Shown here: piece by piece, positions 1-7,906 of the stretch
How the letters are laid out: every line of letters starts with the position of its first letter
Numbering within the stretch: position 1 is the first letter of the stretch
Assembly: GCF_000964425.1 (NCBI RefSeq)
Contig: NZ_BANF01000031.1
Span: 62,001-126,000 of the forward strand
Source: Komagataeibacter intermedius TF2
GTDB taxonomy: Bacteria; Pseudomonadota; Alphaproteobacteria; Acetobacterales; Acetobacteraceae
Direction: 5' to 3'
DNA length: 64,000 nucleotides
Program-made: the position numbers and the translations under genes
The notes under the pieces: generated by a model
Seen by the model: the letters and a program-made list of their open reading frames with translations, nothing else
Databases searched by the model: none
What the model was told of the DNA's origin: nothing

Positions 1-946
1 ACGCATCTTCCAGTTCCGCGACATCCTGATGGCCGGTGGTATGGAAGGCAGCCGCCGCCACGATCAGGATCGCAGCATTGATGAACAGCGCCAGCATAAG
101 CGCAAGCGTGCTGTCCCATGTGGCCCAGCGTATGGCGTCCCGTCGCCCCGGTATGGTGCGGGGAAAGGCGCGCGTCTGCACGATGGAGGAATGCAGGTAC
201 AGGTTATGCGGCATGACCGTCGCCCCGATAATGCCAATGGCGATATACAGCATTTTGCTGTTGGTCACGATCCGGGTGGAGGGCAGGAACCCTTTCAGCA
301 GGGCGGCGATGGGCGGACTGGCGGCCGCAACCTGCACGGCGAAGCACAGGGCAATGATGCTGAGCAGCCCGATAATGAATGCCTCCAGGTACCGGAAGCC
401 ACGGTTCATCAGGAACAGGACAAGAAAGGCGTCCAGAACGGAAATCAGGGCACCTGCCAGCAGGGGAATGCCAAACAGCAGTTGCAGCGCCACAGCCGTT
501 CCAATGACTTCCGCCAGGTCGCAGGCAATGATCGCCAGTTCACAGGCCAGCCAAAGGATAATGTTCACGACCGGCGGGAAATGATCGCGACACGCCTGCG
601 CCAGATCGCGGCCGGTGGCGATGCCAAGCCGCGCCGACAGGGACTGCAGCACGATCGCCATAAGGTTGGACAGCATGATGACCGCCAGCAGCGTATAACC
701 GAACTGCGCGCCGCCCTGCAGGTCGGTGGCCCAGTTGCCGGGGTCCATATACCCGACGGACACCATGTATCCCGGCCCCACGAACGCCATGAACCGGCGC
801 AGCCATGATGCGCTGGCATCCGGCACGCGCACGCTGGCGAACGCTTCGGGCAGGCTGTTGGTGTCAGGTTCCCCCGTCCGGGCAAAACGCCATCCTGCGG
901 ATGAAGACGAAGGGGAGGTCGGGGGTGTTGGTGGCGTCATGGTCAT
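1..946 (-). CDS. mntH: Nramp-family Mn(II)/divalent metal:H+ symporter, 3' end outside window
   Basis: Inner-membrane importer of Mn(II) (Nramp/MntH family). The reverse-strand reading frame runs off the left edge, so about 315 N-terminal residues are visible of the usual ~430-450. The metal-site motif DPGN lies at residues 68-71 (context [15 protein letters not shown]) and the second hallmark, MPHNLYLHS, near residue 245; hydrophobic membrane segments lie between. ATG at 946 is followed in frame by a second ATG at 940; neither has a strong Shine-Dalgarno. A Ser/Pro/Thr-rich, non-conserved N-terminus of about 50 residues precedes the first membrane segment. A 24-bp palindrome just upstream suggests metal-dependent repression. 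Family assignment is secure; Mn preference is inferred from the family. Confidence 0.93.
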   Translation of the reverse strand, partial: MTMTPPTPPTSPSSSSAGWRFARTGEPDTNSLPEAFASVRVPDASASWLRRFMAFVGPGYMVSVGYMDPGNWATDLQGGAQFGYTLLAVIMLSNLMAIVLQSLSARLGIATGRDLAQACRDHFPPVVNIILWLACELAIIACDLAEVIGTAVALQLLFGIPLLAGALISVLDAFLVLFLMNRGFRYLEAFIIGLLSIIALCFAVQVAAASPPIAALLKGFLPSTRIVTNSKMLYIAIGIIGATVMPHNLYLHSSIVQTRAFPRTIPGRRDAIRWATWDSTLALMLALFINAAILIVAAAAFHTTGHQDVAELEDA

Positions 947-970
947 ACTCAATCGTATCCGCCATAAATA

Positions 971-994
971 TGCAATATGCTATATCACATTGCA
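971..994. promoter_or_regulatory. 24-bp palindrome upstream of mntH, probable metalloregulator operator
   Basis: TGCAATATG and CACATTGCA face each other around a 6-bp centre; 10 of 12 base pairs match. The TGCAAT arms resemble Fur-family (Mur) boxes of alphaproteobacteria, and the site sits 25 bp upstream of the mntH start. Mn-responsive repression by Mur or MntR is inference. Confidence 0.55.
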
Positions 995-1206
995 CAGGGA
1001 AATTTTATCAGCCTTTACCATGGCTGGGTGCTTGCGGGGGTATTGAAGAAAAATATGGGAATTTCTGAAAACTATATTTAATTTATAAAATAGAACTGAA
1101 AATATTTTGTATTTCCATTAAATAATATGAATTACCAAACAACAGGTTGTGTTTCATGTGTGCCGCATAAAACAGACGGTTCCATAAACCTGCCGACGAT
1201 ACGCCA

Positions 1207-1241
1207 GAAGTTTTTGGTGAAGCTTTTTTTCAAAAGCTTCG
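1207..1241 (+). repeat. Dispersed hairpin repeat, left half
   Basis: GTTTTTGGTGAAGC followed by a T-tract and CAAAAGCTTCG; GAAGCTTTT pairs with AAAAGCTTC. The same left half recurs at 24930 and 31109. Positioned downstream of the reverse-strand gene at 2588-1437, where it may also terminate transcription. Confidence 0.6.
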
Positions 1242-1436
1242 GTCCTGTCAGGAAAGGGGGAAGGTATCCCGCAGGCGTCGGTGCCTTACGCCATATCCAA
1301 CGTAAATATCGCACGCAATGCTGTTGGAATGGGGATATTCTGGCCGGATATCCCTGATACGGCACTATCAATGGCGCGGATCAGGGGCGCAGCACGCGTC
1401 CTTTCCGGTGGAAAGGCGCGTAGTCGCTGTCCCTGT

Positions 1437-2588
1437 TTACGCCAGGGCTGCCTTGCCAGCCGCTGCCAGCGCGACATCCGCCTGTGGCGTATGGATACGT
1501 GCGCACAGTACATTGCGAAAATGACGTTCCAGCGGATTGTCCTGACTGAGTGCCGGATTACCAATCGCCGCAACCCCCAGTTCCACGGCCCTGATGGCGT
1601 TTTCCGTTATGACGTATTTGGCCAGATTGGCTTCCGTACCGGGATAATCCCCGCTTTCGGTCCTGCTGAGCGCACCAGCCAGTATGCTGCGGTTGGTCAT
1701 CAGCAGCGCGTCAATCTGTCCCAGCAGGGTATGGAACCGTGGCAATGTTGCCAGCGGCCGGCCCAGTGCGGTCGGCACGCGGGCATGCAGGAAGGAGATC
1801 AGCCAGTCGCGGGCGGCGCGGGCAACGCCATCATACAGGGCCGCAATGGCCAGCGCGTGGCCGACAACCAGCGTGCCATCATTACTGTGCCACTGGTCTG
1901 GCGCCCGCAGGTCAACCAGCGCCGTTCCGGGCAGTTCGACATTTTCAAATATGAAGGTGTGGCTGCCTGTGGCGCGCATGCCCATCTGGTGCCAGCTTCG
2001 TTCAATGCGTATGCCCGGCGCATGCAGGTCAACCAGCACCTGCCCGACCCGTGGCTGCGCCTCATCTGTCGCAACCCATACCATTCCCCAGCGGAGCGCG
2101 GTTGACCCGGTGGAATAGATTTTCCGCCCGTTCAGCACGGGCCTGCCTGAAGCCTGCGAAATGCGCGTGGCAGGCAGGCCGCCGCGCGACGGGGTGCCAA
2201 GATCAGGCTCGACCCGTAAGGCATTGATAAGCGCACCATCATGCAGGGCGGTTTCAATGACCCGCCGCCGCGTGGTTTCGGGCCAGCCGGTGGCGCGTGC
2301 GATCAGGGCATGCTGCAGGAAGTGCATGGCCAGTATCAGCGCCGTGGACGGATCGCCCGTGGCCAGTGTGCCCGTCACTTCCACGATCTGCCTGATCCCG
2401 CCGCCCTGTCCGCCGTCCGCGCGTGCTATGGTCAGGCCATACAGGCCCGCGGCGCGACAGTCAGCAAGGTTGTCCATGGCAATGTCGCCAGACCGGTCAT
2501 ACGCGCCCGCGCGGGGGGCGAAACGTGCCGCCAGCGCATCCAGCGCCTGCTGTGTCACGGCGGGGGGCGGGGAAATGGGTGAACCCAT
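1437..2588 (-). CDS. Acyl-CoA-dehydrogenase-fold flavin oxidoreductase (SfnB/DszC-like)
   Basis: 383-residue protein with the acyl-CoA dehydrogenase fold in the order helical N-domain (about 1-110), beta middle domain (about 115-225) and C-terminal type-2 helical domain (about 235-383). The middle domain carries NGRKIYSTGS and SWHQMGMRATGSHTF, typical of the DszC/SfnB branch, which contains flavin-dependent monooxygenases and sulfur-acquisition enzymes rather than classical beta-oxidation enzymes. ATG at 2588 is preceded by AAGGA at a slightly long distance. It stands alone, with no sulfonate or ABC genes beside it, so the substrate is unknown. Reduced flavin would have to come from a separate reductase. 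Subfamily confidence is moderate. Confidence 0.75.
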   Translation of the reverse strand: MGSPISPPPAVTQQALDALAARFAPRAGAYDRSGDIAMDNLADCRAAGLYGLTIARADGGQGGGIRQIVEVTGTLATGDPSTALILAMHFLQHALIARATGWPETTRRRVIETALHDGALINALRVEPDLGTPSRGGLPATRISQASGRPVLNGRKIYSTGSTALRWGMVWVATDEAQPRVGQVLVDLHAPGIRIERSWHQMGMRATGSHTFIFENVELPGTALVDLRAPDQWHSNDGTLVVGHALAIAALYDGVARAARDWLISFLHARVPTALGRPLATLPRFHTLLGQIDALLMTNRSILAGALSRTESGDYPGTEANLAKYVITENAIRAVELGVAAIGNPALSQDNPLERHFRNVLCARIHTPQADVALAAAGKAALA

Positions 2589-2848
2589 AGTTCAGATGTC
2601 CTTGCAGCAGTTATCCATGGCGGATCGGGGTATGTGGACTTCATCATCATGAAACGGCAGGCGCAAGGCATGTCGTCCATCGTGATCCGCCCCGGCCAGA
2701 CAGCCCGGCGGTCATCTGGCATTTGGACAGGAAAGCGCGTCCGCGCGGTTGCGCCATACGGGCGGGGTTGCAAGTATGGCGGCCCGTCATGCGGCGGTGC
2801 GGGTCATGCACGCGCCGCCCCCCTTTTTCCAGACCGCAGGTTTTTGAC

Positions 2849-3895
2849 ATGAAGCAACGTGAACTCGGGTGTACCGGTATCAGGGTCAGTGAAATCTGTC
2901 TTGGCACGATGACCTTTGGCCAGCAGAACACGGAAGCCGAGGGGCATGCCCAGCTTGATATGGCCGTGGCGCACGGCATCAATTTCATTGATACGGCCGA
3001 ACTCTATTCCATTCCCCCGCGTGCCGAGACCCATGGCGCGACGGAGCGTATTGTCGGAAGCTGGCTCAGGGCGCGCGGAGGACGTGAGCGCCTGATCATT
3101 GCCAGCAAGGTGGTCGGACGCGGGACCATGCCATGGTTTCGTCCTGGCGGGGAGGAAACGCGCCTGACGCCGCAACAGATCCGCTACGCGCTGGACGGGT
3201 CGCTGCAGCGGCTGGGCACGGATTACATCGACCTTTACCAACTGCACTGGCCTGACCGGAAAATCGGCCTGTTCGGGGCAGGGGGCAACACGTTCACCAC
3301 GCCGGCCGATGCGGATGAGGTACCGATTGCCGAAACACTGGGCGCGCTGGCCGATCTGGTGAAGGAAGGCAAGATCCGCCATGTCGGCCTGTCGAACGAA
3401 ACCGCATGGGGCCTGTCGCAATATCTGGCCGAAGCCCGTAACGGCGCGCCGCGCGTCGTGTCCATCCAGAACGCCTATAACTTGCTGAACCGCACGTTTG
3501 AAATCGGGCTGGCGGAAATGTCGCTGCGCGAGGGCGTGGGCCTGCTGGCCTATTCCCCGCTGGCGCAGGGCTACCTGACCGGGAAATACCTTGATGGCGC
3601 CCGGCCCGCCGATGCGCGCACGACCCTGTTCAATCGCGGGCAGCGATATGAAAAACCGGGGGTGGATGACGCCATCCGCGCCTATGTCGCGCTGGCGCGC
3701 GAACATGGCATCGACCCCGTCCAGCTTGCCATCGCCTTTGTCACATCGCGGCCATTCGTGACATCCAACATTATCGGCGCGACCAGCGTGGCGCAGCTTG
3801 CGACCATTGTGGGGGCGGACAACGTGACCATTACCCCCGAACTTGAAGACAGGATCAATGCGATCCATCAGGTCCATTCCAACCCCGCGCCCTGA
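2849..3895 (+). CDS. Aldo/keto reductase, Tas-like
   Basis: 348-residue NADPH-dependent aldo/keto reductase (TIM barrel) of the Tas/AKR11-12 type. The N-terminus MKQRELGCTGIRVSEICLGT is diagnostic; catalytic residues are visible as Asp and Tyr in FIDTAELYS, Lys in IIASKV and His in YQLHWPD. The start was set at the ATG at 2849 because conservation begins there; an in-frame extension back to 2723 encodes a non-conserved Arg-rich leader. It is followed after about 55 bp by a strong GC hairpin with a T-rich loop. Physiological substrate is not predictable. Confidence 0.9.
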   Translation: MKQRELGCTGIRVSEICLGTMTFGQQNTEAEGHAQLDMAVAHGINFIDTAELYSIPPRAETHGATERIVGSWLRARGGRERLIIASKVVGRGTMPWFRPGGEETRLTPQQIRYALDGSLQRLGTDYIDLYQLHWPDRKIGLFGAGGNTFTTPADADEVPIAETLGALADLVKEGKIRHVGLSNETAWGLSQYLAEARNGAPRVVSIQNAYNLLNRTFEIGLAEMSLREGVGLLAYSPLAQGYLTGKYLDGARPADARTTLFNRGQRYEKPGVDDAIRAYVALAREHGIDPVQLAIAFVTSRPFVTSNIIGATSVAQLATIVGADNVTITPELEDRINAIHQVHSNPAP

Positions 3896-3948
3896 CCATG
3901 TCCCGGTCGTGCGCGGTTTCAGGATAACGGGGACATGAAAACGGTTCC

Positions 3949-3981
3949 CGGGGCCGCCTTTTTAACAAAAGGCGGCCTTCC
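3949..3981 (+). terminator. Terminator hairpin of the aldo/keto reductase gene, same family as the dispersed repeats
   Basis: GCCGCCTTTT and AAAAGGCGGC pair perfectly around a 4-base loop, with outer CGGGG/CCCCG extending the stem. The core matches the right half of the dispersed intergenic hairpin family. Confidence 0.65.
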
Positions 3982-4088
3982 CCGAGGTCCGGAATGGTCC
4001 ATGGACCCCACGCATCCGTGTCGCCATGACGGTCGTTTTCGTGGTGGCATCATGCCTTTTTCATCAATGTCCGGGGACAAAGTATAAA

Positions 4089-4129
4089 TGACAGGGTGAT
4101 CCTGTCAGATGGAACATATCTGTACAGAT
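4089..4129. promoter_or_regulatory. Two palindromes in the promoter of the CNNM/CBS gene
   Basis: TGACAGG-GTGAT-CCTGTCA (4089-4107) is a perfect 7-bp inverted repeat, and ATCTGTACAGAT (4118-4129) is a perfect 12-bp palindrome. Both lie 40-80 bp upstream of the start at 4168 in an otherwise AT-rich promoter stretch, the classical place for repressor or activator sites. The binding factor is unknown. Confidence 0.45.
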
Positions 4130-4167
4130 TTATAAAATGACATGCTATATTGTCCGCCGGTCATTTC

Positions 4168-5520
4168 ATGGGTGTTCCGGTGATTTTGTTTTTTTCTGGC
4201 CTGATTGCGCTTGTTCTTCTGGTCGCGCTGAATATTTTCATTTCACTTTCCGAAATATCATTTGCCGCGGCGCGTGATGCGCGGCTGCGTTCCCGCGCCG
4301 AGGCGGGTGATGAACGCGCCACCGCGTTCCTGAAGCTGCGGCGCAACAGCGGGCAGGTCATGACGGTCCTGCAGATATGCCTCAACGGCGTGGGCGTGCT
4401 GGGCGGCATGATCAGTTCGGAAATGATCGCGCCCTCCCTGACCCATGGGCTGATGGGGTGGGGGCTGCCCCGTTCCACGGCGGAAACGCTGGCCACCCTG
4501 TTCGGTTTCGTGCTGGTGACGGGCCTGTTCGTGCTGTTTGCCGACCTGCTGCCAAAACGCGTGGCCATGAACGCGCCGGACAAGATTGCGCTGGCTGTCG
4601 GCTGGTTCCCGGCGCTGGCGCTGAAGCTGCTCTATCCCATTGTCTGGGTATTTTCCAAACTGTCCGACGCCATCCTGCGGGCGCTGAAGATTCCGGCAGC
4701 CTCGGCGGTTGAACCTGTCACGCCAGAGGACCTGCGCGCCATCCTTGCCGCAGGCACGGCGTCTGGTGTCCTGCTGGAACAGGAACACCAGATGATCCAG
4801 AACGTACTGGGCCTGCAGGACCGTTCGATCACATCCGCCATGACCCCGCGTGATGAAATCGTTTTTCTCGACCTTCAGGAAACCATCGAGGAACAGAAAA
4901 CCAAGGTCCGGGCCAAGCCCTATTCACGCTATCCCCTGTGCAATGGCGGGCTGGATAATGTCGTTGGTTCCATCCGCGCCGAGGACGTTCTGGCGGCCGT
5001 GGTGGACCGGGACCCGGCGGAAGCCCCCCCGCCGGGGCCACAGGGCGCACTATCCAGCGGCAATGCGATTTTCCGGGTGCGACGGGATGTCCTGTCCGTA
5101 CCCGAGACGATCAACCTGTGGGATACGCTGGCGCAGTTTGACACGCATGGCGTGGGGTTTGCGCTGGTCGTGAATGAATACGGGCTGGTCGTGGGGCTGA
5201 TTACCTTCAAGGACATCATGGGCGCGCTGATGGGCGGACTGGCCAACCCGTTCGAGGAACAGCTGATCGTGCGCCGCGACGCCAATTCATGGCTGATTGA
5301 CGGCGCGGCCTCCATCGGTGACGTGCGACGCGAACTGGAGGCCGCTGATCTGGATGAAGGCGGCCCCTTTGATACCATCGGCGGCTTTGTCATGCACCGC
5401 CTGCGCCGCATGGCGCGCAAGGCTGACCGCGTGGATACGCTTGGCTTCCGGTTTGAAGTGGTTGATGTGGAGGGCTTCCGCATCAACCAGCTTCTGGTCA
5501 CCCGGCTGAACGGGGCGTAA
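4168..5520 (+). CDS. CNNM/CBS-domain membrane protein (HlyC/CorC family)
   Basis: 450-residue inner-membrane protein. Order: DUF21/CNNM membrane domain (about 1-180, four hydrophobic segments, with ISLSEISFAAARDARL and FADLLPKRVA), paired CBS domains (about 210-330, containing MTPRDEIVFLD), and a CorC_HlyC FAD-like C-terminal domain (about 350-440, GGPFDTIGGFVM). Members are linked to Mg/Co or Na efflux and membrane-stress resistance; the true substrate is debated. ATG at 4168 starts directly before the first membrane segment; an in-frame TTG at 4150 is an alternative, and neither has a clear Shine-Dalgarno. Two palindromes lie upstream and a perfect stem-loop follows the stop. Confidence 0.9.
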   Translation: MGVPVILFFSGLIALVLLVALNIFISLSEISFAAARDARLRSRAEAGDERATAFLKLRRNSGQVMTVLQICLNGVGVLGGMISSEMIAPSLTHGLMGWGLPRSTAETLATLFGFVLVTGLFVLFADLLPKRVAMNAPDKIALAVGWFPALALKLLYPIVWVFSKLSDAILRALKIPAASAVEPVTPEDLRAILAAGTASGVLLEQEHQMIQNVLGLQDRSITSAMTPRDEIVFLDLQETIEEQKTKVRAKPYSRYPLCNGGLDNVVGSIRAEDVLAAVVDRDPAEAPPPGPQGALSSGNAIFRVRRDVLSVPETINLWDTLAQFDTHGVGFALVVNEYGLVVGLITFKDIMGALMGGLANPFEEQLIVRRDANSWLIDGAASIGDVRRELEAADLDEGGPFDTIGGFVMHRLRRMARKADRVDTLGFRFEVVDVEGFRINQLLVTRLNGA

Positions 5521-5528
5521 CCACGCCA

Positions 5529-5550
5529 CGGGCCGCGCGATTACGGCCCG
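5529..5550. terminator. Bidirectional stem-loop between convergent genes
   Basis: CGGGCCG (5529-5535) pairs perfectly with CGGCCCG (5544-5550) across an 8-base loop. It lies between the stop of the CNNM gene and the stop of the convergent small lipoprotein gene, overlapping the latter's last codons. There is no long U-tract. Confidence 0.45.
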
Positions 5551-5732
5551 CGCATGCCGCCGCCCATATAGGGCCCCCGTCCCGGACCACCATATCCGGT
5601 GCCATATCCCCCGCGGCCATAGCCGTCATCATGCGGGCCACGGTGATGGTGGTGATAGCGGCCGCCATCATGGCAGGCCGCAACGGACAGGCCGATGGCC
5701 AGGGCGCAGAGCAATTGTGTGATACGTGTCAT
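5541..5732 (-). CDS. Small Gly/His-rich lipoprotein, unknown function
   Basis: 63-residue protein. MTRITQLLCALAIGLSVAAC is a clean lipoprotein signal ending in the lipobox LSVAAC, so the mature protein is about 43 residues starting with a lipidated Cys. The mature part is low-complexity: a His run (YHHHHRG) followed by Gly/Tyr/Pro/Arg repeats (GYGRGGYGTGYGGPGRGP). The start at 5732 gives the signal peptide directly; an in-frame extension to 5753 is possible. Short Gly- and His-rich lipoproteins are common orphan genes; the His run could bind metal, but that is inference. Similar tiny lipoproteins occur at 37336 and 51599. Confidence 0.7.
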   Translation of the reverse strand: MTRITQLLCALAIGLSVAACHDGGRYHHHHRGPHDDGYGRGGYGTGYGGPGRGPYMGGGMRGP

Positions 5733-6168
5733 GTGTGCCTCCTGTAATCGCATGACAACGTCACGGCGGCGCGAAGGTTTGGGCGGAACGACACCTGACC
5801 GTCATTCCGCCCGACGACTGCGTTTCCGGACGATCCGGGCATGCATGGCGCGGACTCTCCACAGAATGGGGGCTGGAAGCTGGCGCGATCCGTCTGCGCA
5901 AGGTCAAGCAGGCACTGGGCAAGGGATTCAAGACAAGTCGATGACATCACGGTACAGGACCATGCGTTGTGCCGCAGGCGGCCAGTTCGGTCCGCATGTG
6001 CAGCCCTCCTGCCAGGGTGTGCGGGAGGGGCATACCGGCCCGGTTCCATGCCCGGCCCGCCAGTCAGGATCGGGACGGATATGCCTGCGTCGTGTCCGCC
6101 ATCCCCTGGCCGGGGGCATGCGATGACGCTGCATGGCCCTGAAAAAGCGCCCTTACGTGGCGCAAGGT
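5733..6168. other. Intergenic stretch, no gene seen
   Basis: About 435 bp between the small lipoprotein and the 3' end of oxyR. Several overlapping frames are open on both strands because the DNA is GC-rich, but none has a convincing ribosome-binding site, signal peptide or known motif. Confidence 0.5.
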
Positions 6169-7122
6169 TCAGTCGCGCGGGGCGGGAGCGGATGATACGG
6201 TATCGACCGGCGTGCAGCCTTCTGGCGGGTTGTCACGCAGGAAGCGGGCGAATTCATTGAACGCCGGACCACGCGGGTCGGATGTGCGCCAGACAAGCCC
6301 GATCGTGCGGTAGGCTGACGGAAGCGCGGTCACGGTGATCAGCCCCTCCCATGCGGCCCGGTGGCGCAGGGCGAGACGGGGGATGAGGGAATATCCCTCG
6401 CCCGCGCCAATCATGTGCCACAGCATTTCCAGGCTGGTGGCCAGACGCGGCTGGTCACGCTGGGGCGGCATGCCACACAGCGTCAGCGCCTGGTCACGCA
6501 GGCAGTGCCCGTCTTCCAGCAGCAGCAGGTCCGGTCCCCGCAGGTCGGGCATCGCCAGCGTCCTGCGGTGCGCCAGCGGGTGACCGGCGGGAAAGGCGGC
6601 AAGAAAAGGTTCGCGGAACAGGGGCGCACATTCGAATCCGTCGCCGCCCACCGGCAGGGCCGCGAACACCACATCCAGTTCATCATGCCGCAGCATGCGC
6701 AGCATTGTATCCGTCAGGCTGTCGGTCAGCTGCAGCTTCAGTTGCGGATAGGCACGGCGCAGCAGCGGCAGCAGGTCGGGCACGTAATAGGGGCCAAGCG
6801 TTGCAATGACCCCCATGCGCACCAGCCCTTCCAGCGGGCCAGTGCGCACGCGCGCGGCCTCGATCATGGCGCGGGCGGCGGCCAGCACGTCGCGCCCCAT
6901 CGCAATCAGGCGCGCGCCATCAGGGGTTACGGTTACATGACGGCGGGAGCGTTCAAACAGCACAACGCCCAGCAGGGATTCCAGCTTGCGCACCTGTTCC
7001 GACAGGCCGCCCTGGCTGACGCCGCAGCGTTCGGCCGCGCGGGAGAAGTTGCGCAGGTCATCCACCGCCACCACATATTCGATGTCGCGCAGCGACAGGC
7101 CGGAAAGGGGAATATAGCTCAT
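6169..7122 (-). CDS. oxyR: Hydrogen-peroxide sensing LysR-type regulator OxyR
   Basis: 317-residue LysR-type regulator with an N-terminal winged HTH (about 9-68, FSRAAERCGVSQGGLSEQVR) and a periplasmic-binding-like sensor domain. The sensor contains LEDGHCLRDQALTLCG with Cys207 and Cys216, the same 9-residue spacing as the redox disulfide pair Cys199/Cys208 of E. coli OxyR; this makes the assignment secure. Oxidation by H2O2 should form a disulfide and activate peroxidase genes. It is divergent from ahpC with a 144-bp shared promoter region, the arrangement in which OxyR controls ahpCF and itself. ATG at 7122 begins at the family N-terminus. Confidence 0.95.
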   Translation of the reverse strand: MSYIPLSGLSLRDIEYVVAVDDLRNFSRAAERCGVSQGGLSEQVRKLESLLGVVLFERSRRHVTVTPDGARLIAMGRDVLAAARAMIEAARVRTGPLEGLVRMGVIATLGPYYVPDLLPLLRRAYPQLKLQLTDSLTDTMLRMLRHDELDVVFAALPVGGDGFECAPLFREPFLAAFPAGHPLAHRRTLAMPDLRGPDLLLLEDGHCLRDQALTLCGMPPQRDQPRLATSLEMLWHMIGAGEGYSLIPRLALRHRAAWEGLITVTALPSAYRTIGLVWRTSDPRGPAFNEFARFLRDNPPEGCTPVDTVSSAPAPRD

Positions 7123-7266
7123 GTCTATAGATAGGACCGATTTCGGTGTGTTTGTAAAAAGGTTTTTCCGATCACACCCATTGACAGAAACGGTTTCTCC
7201 CCATTTCGTGTTTGTGGGACAAATGGCCCGTCAACACCTGACAAGCCAAAGTAAGGAGCATTCCGC
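7123..7266. promoter_or_regulatory. Divergent oxyR-ahpC promoter region
   Basis: The region carries TTGACA at 7181-7186, a good -35 for ahpC, overlapped by AGAAAC-G-GTTTCT (7186-7198), plus nested inverted repeats CCATTT...AAATGG (7201-7226) and TTTGT-GGG-ACAAA (7211-7223). CTATAGATAG at 7125-7134 next to the oxyR start resembles OxyR half-sites. AAGGAG at 7253 is the ahpC ribosome-binding site. Which element OxyR binds is not settled by eye. Confidence 0.6.
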
Positions 7267-7830
7267 ATGGCACGCATTAATTCATCTCTGAAGCCGTTTG
7301 AGACAGACGCTTTCCACAACGGAAAGTTCATCAAGGTGACCGATGCCGATGTGAAGGGTAAATGGTCCGTATTCTTCTTCTATCCGGCGGATTTCACCTT
7401 TGTCTGCCCGACGGAACTTGAAGATCTGGCTGACAATTACGAAGCGTTCCAGAAGCTCGGCGTGGAAATCTACTCGGTTTCGACCGACAAGCATTTCACC
7501 CACAAGGCATGGCACGACACGTCGCCGGCCATCAGCAAGATCAAATACGTCATGCTGGGTGACCCGACCGCGCACATCGCACGTAATTTTGATGTGTATA
7601 TCGAGGAAGCTGGCGTGGCCGACCGCGGCACCTTCCTGATCGATCCGGAAGGCAAGATCCAGTACATCGAAATCACCGCCGGCAGCGTTGGCCGTAGCGC
7701 GGCCGAACTGCTCGCCAAGATCGAGGCCGCGCAGTACGTCGCCTCCCACCCCGGCGAAGTCTGCCCCGCGAAGTGGAAGGAAGGCGGCAAGACGCTGACC
7801 CCGTCGCTGGACCTCGTCGGCAAGATCTGA
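7267..7830 (+). CDS. ahpC: Alkyl hydroperoxide reductase peroxiredoxin AhpC
   Basis: 187-residue typical 2-Cys peroxiredoxin that reduces H2O2, alkyl hydroperoxides and peroxynitrite in the cytoplasm. Peroxidatic Cys47 is in [11 protein letters not shown] and resolving Cys166 in GEVCPAKW, the same positions as in E. coli AhpC. Length is typical. AAGGAG is placed well before ATG 7267. It is followed after 76 bp by its dedicated reductase ahpF; a UUCG tetraloop hairpin sits between them. It diverges from oxyR and is presumably induced by it. Confidence 0.97.
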   Translation: MARINSSLKPFETDAFHNGKFIKVTDADVKGKWSVFFFYPADFTFVCPTELEDLADNYEAFQKLGVEIYSVSTDKHFTHKAWHDTSPAISKIKYVMLGDPTAHIARNFDVYIEEAGVADRGTFLIDPEGKIQYIEITAGSVGRSAAELLAKIEAAQYVASHPGEVCPAKWKEGGKTLTPSLDLVGKI

Positions 7831-7846
7831 CGTCCATGGTCATGGT

Positions 7847-7864
7847 CCGGCCCTTCGGGGCCGG
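7847..7864 (+). promoter_or_regulatory. UUCG-tetraloop hairpin between ahpC and ahpF
   Basis: CCGGCCC-TTCG-GGGCCGG: a perfect 7-bp GC stem capped by the very stable UUCG tetraloop, with no U-tract. Such intercistronic hairpins can protect the upstream mRNA end or partially stop transcription, favouring AhpC over AhpF. That role is inference. Confidence 0.55.
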
Positions 7865-7906
7865 GCCAGCCATGCCACCTTTTCCCAAAGAGCGGAGCCC
7901 ATTCCC

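Larger units (their letters stand above)
947..1436. other. Intergenic stretch, no gene seen
   Basis: About 490 bp between mntH and the acyl-CoA-dehydrogenase-like gene. It holds the mntH promoter/operator side, an unusually AT-rich patch (about 1060-1135) and one half-copy of the dispersed hairpin repeat (1207-1241). Reading frames here lack ribosome-binding sites and recognisable similarity. Confidence 0.6.

Noticed and set aside
2804-3877. 357-aa open frame on the - strand
   Set aside because: Antisense shadow of the aldo/keto reductase.
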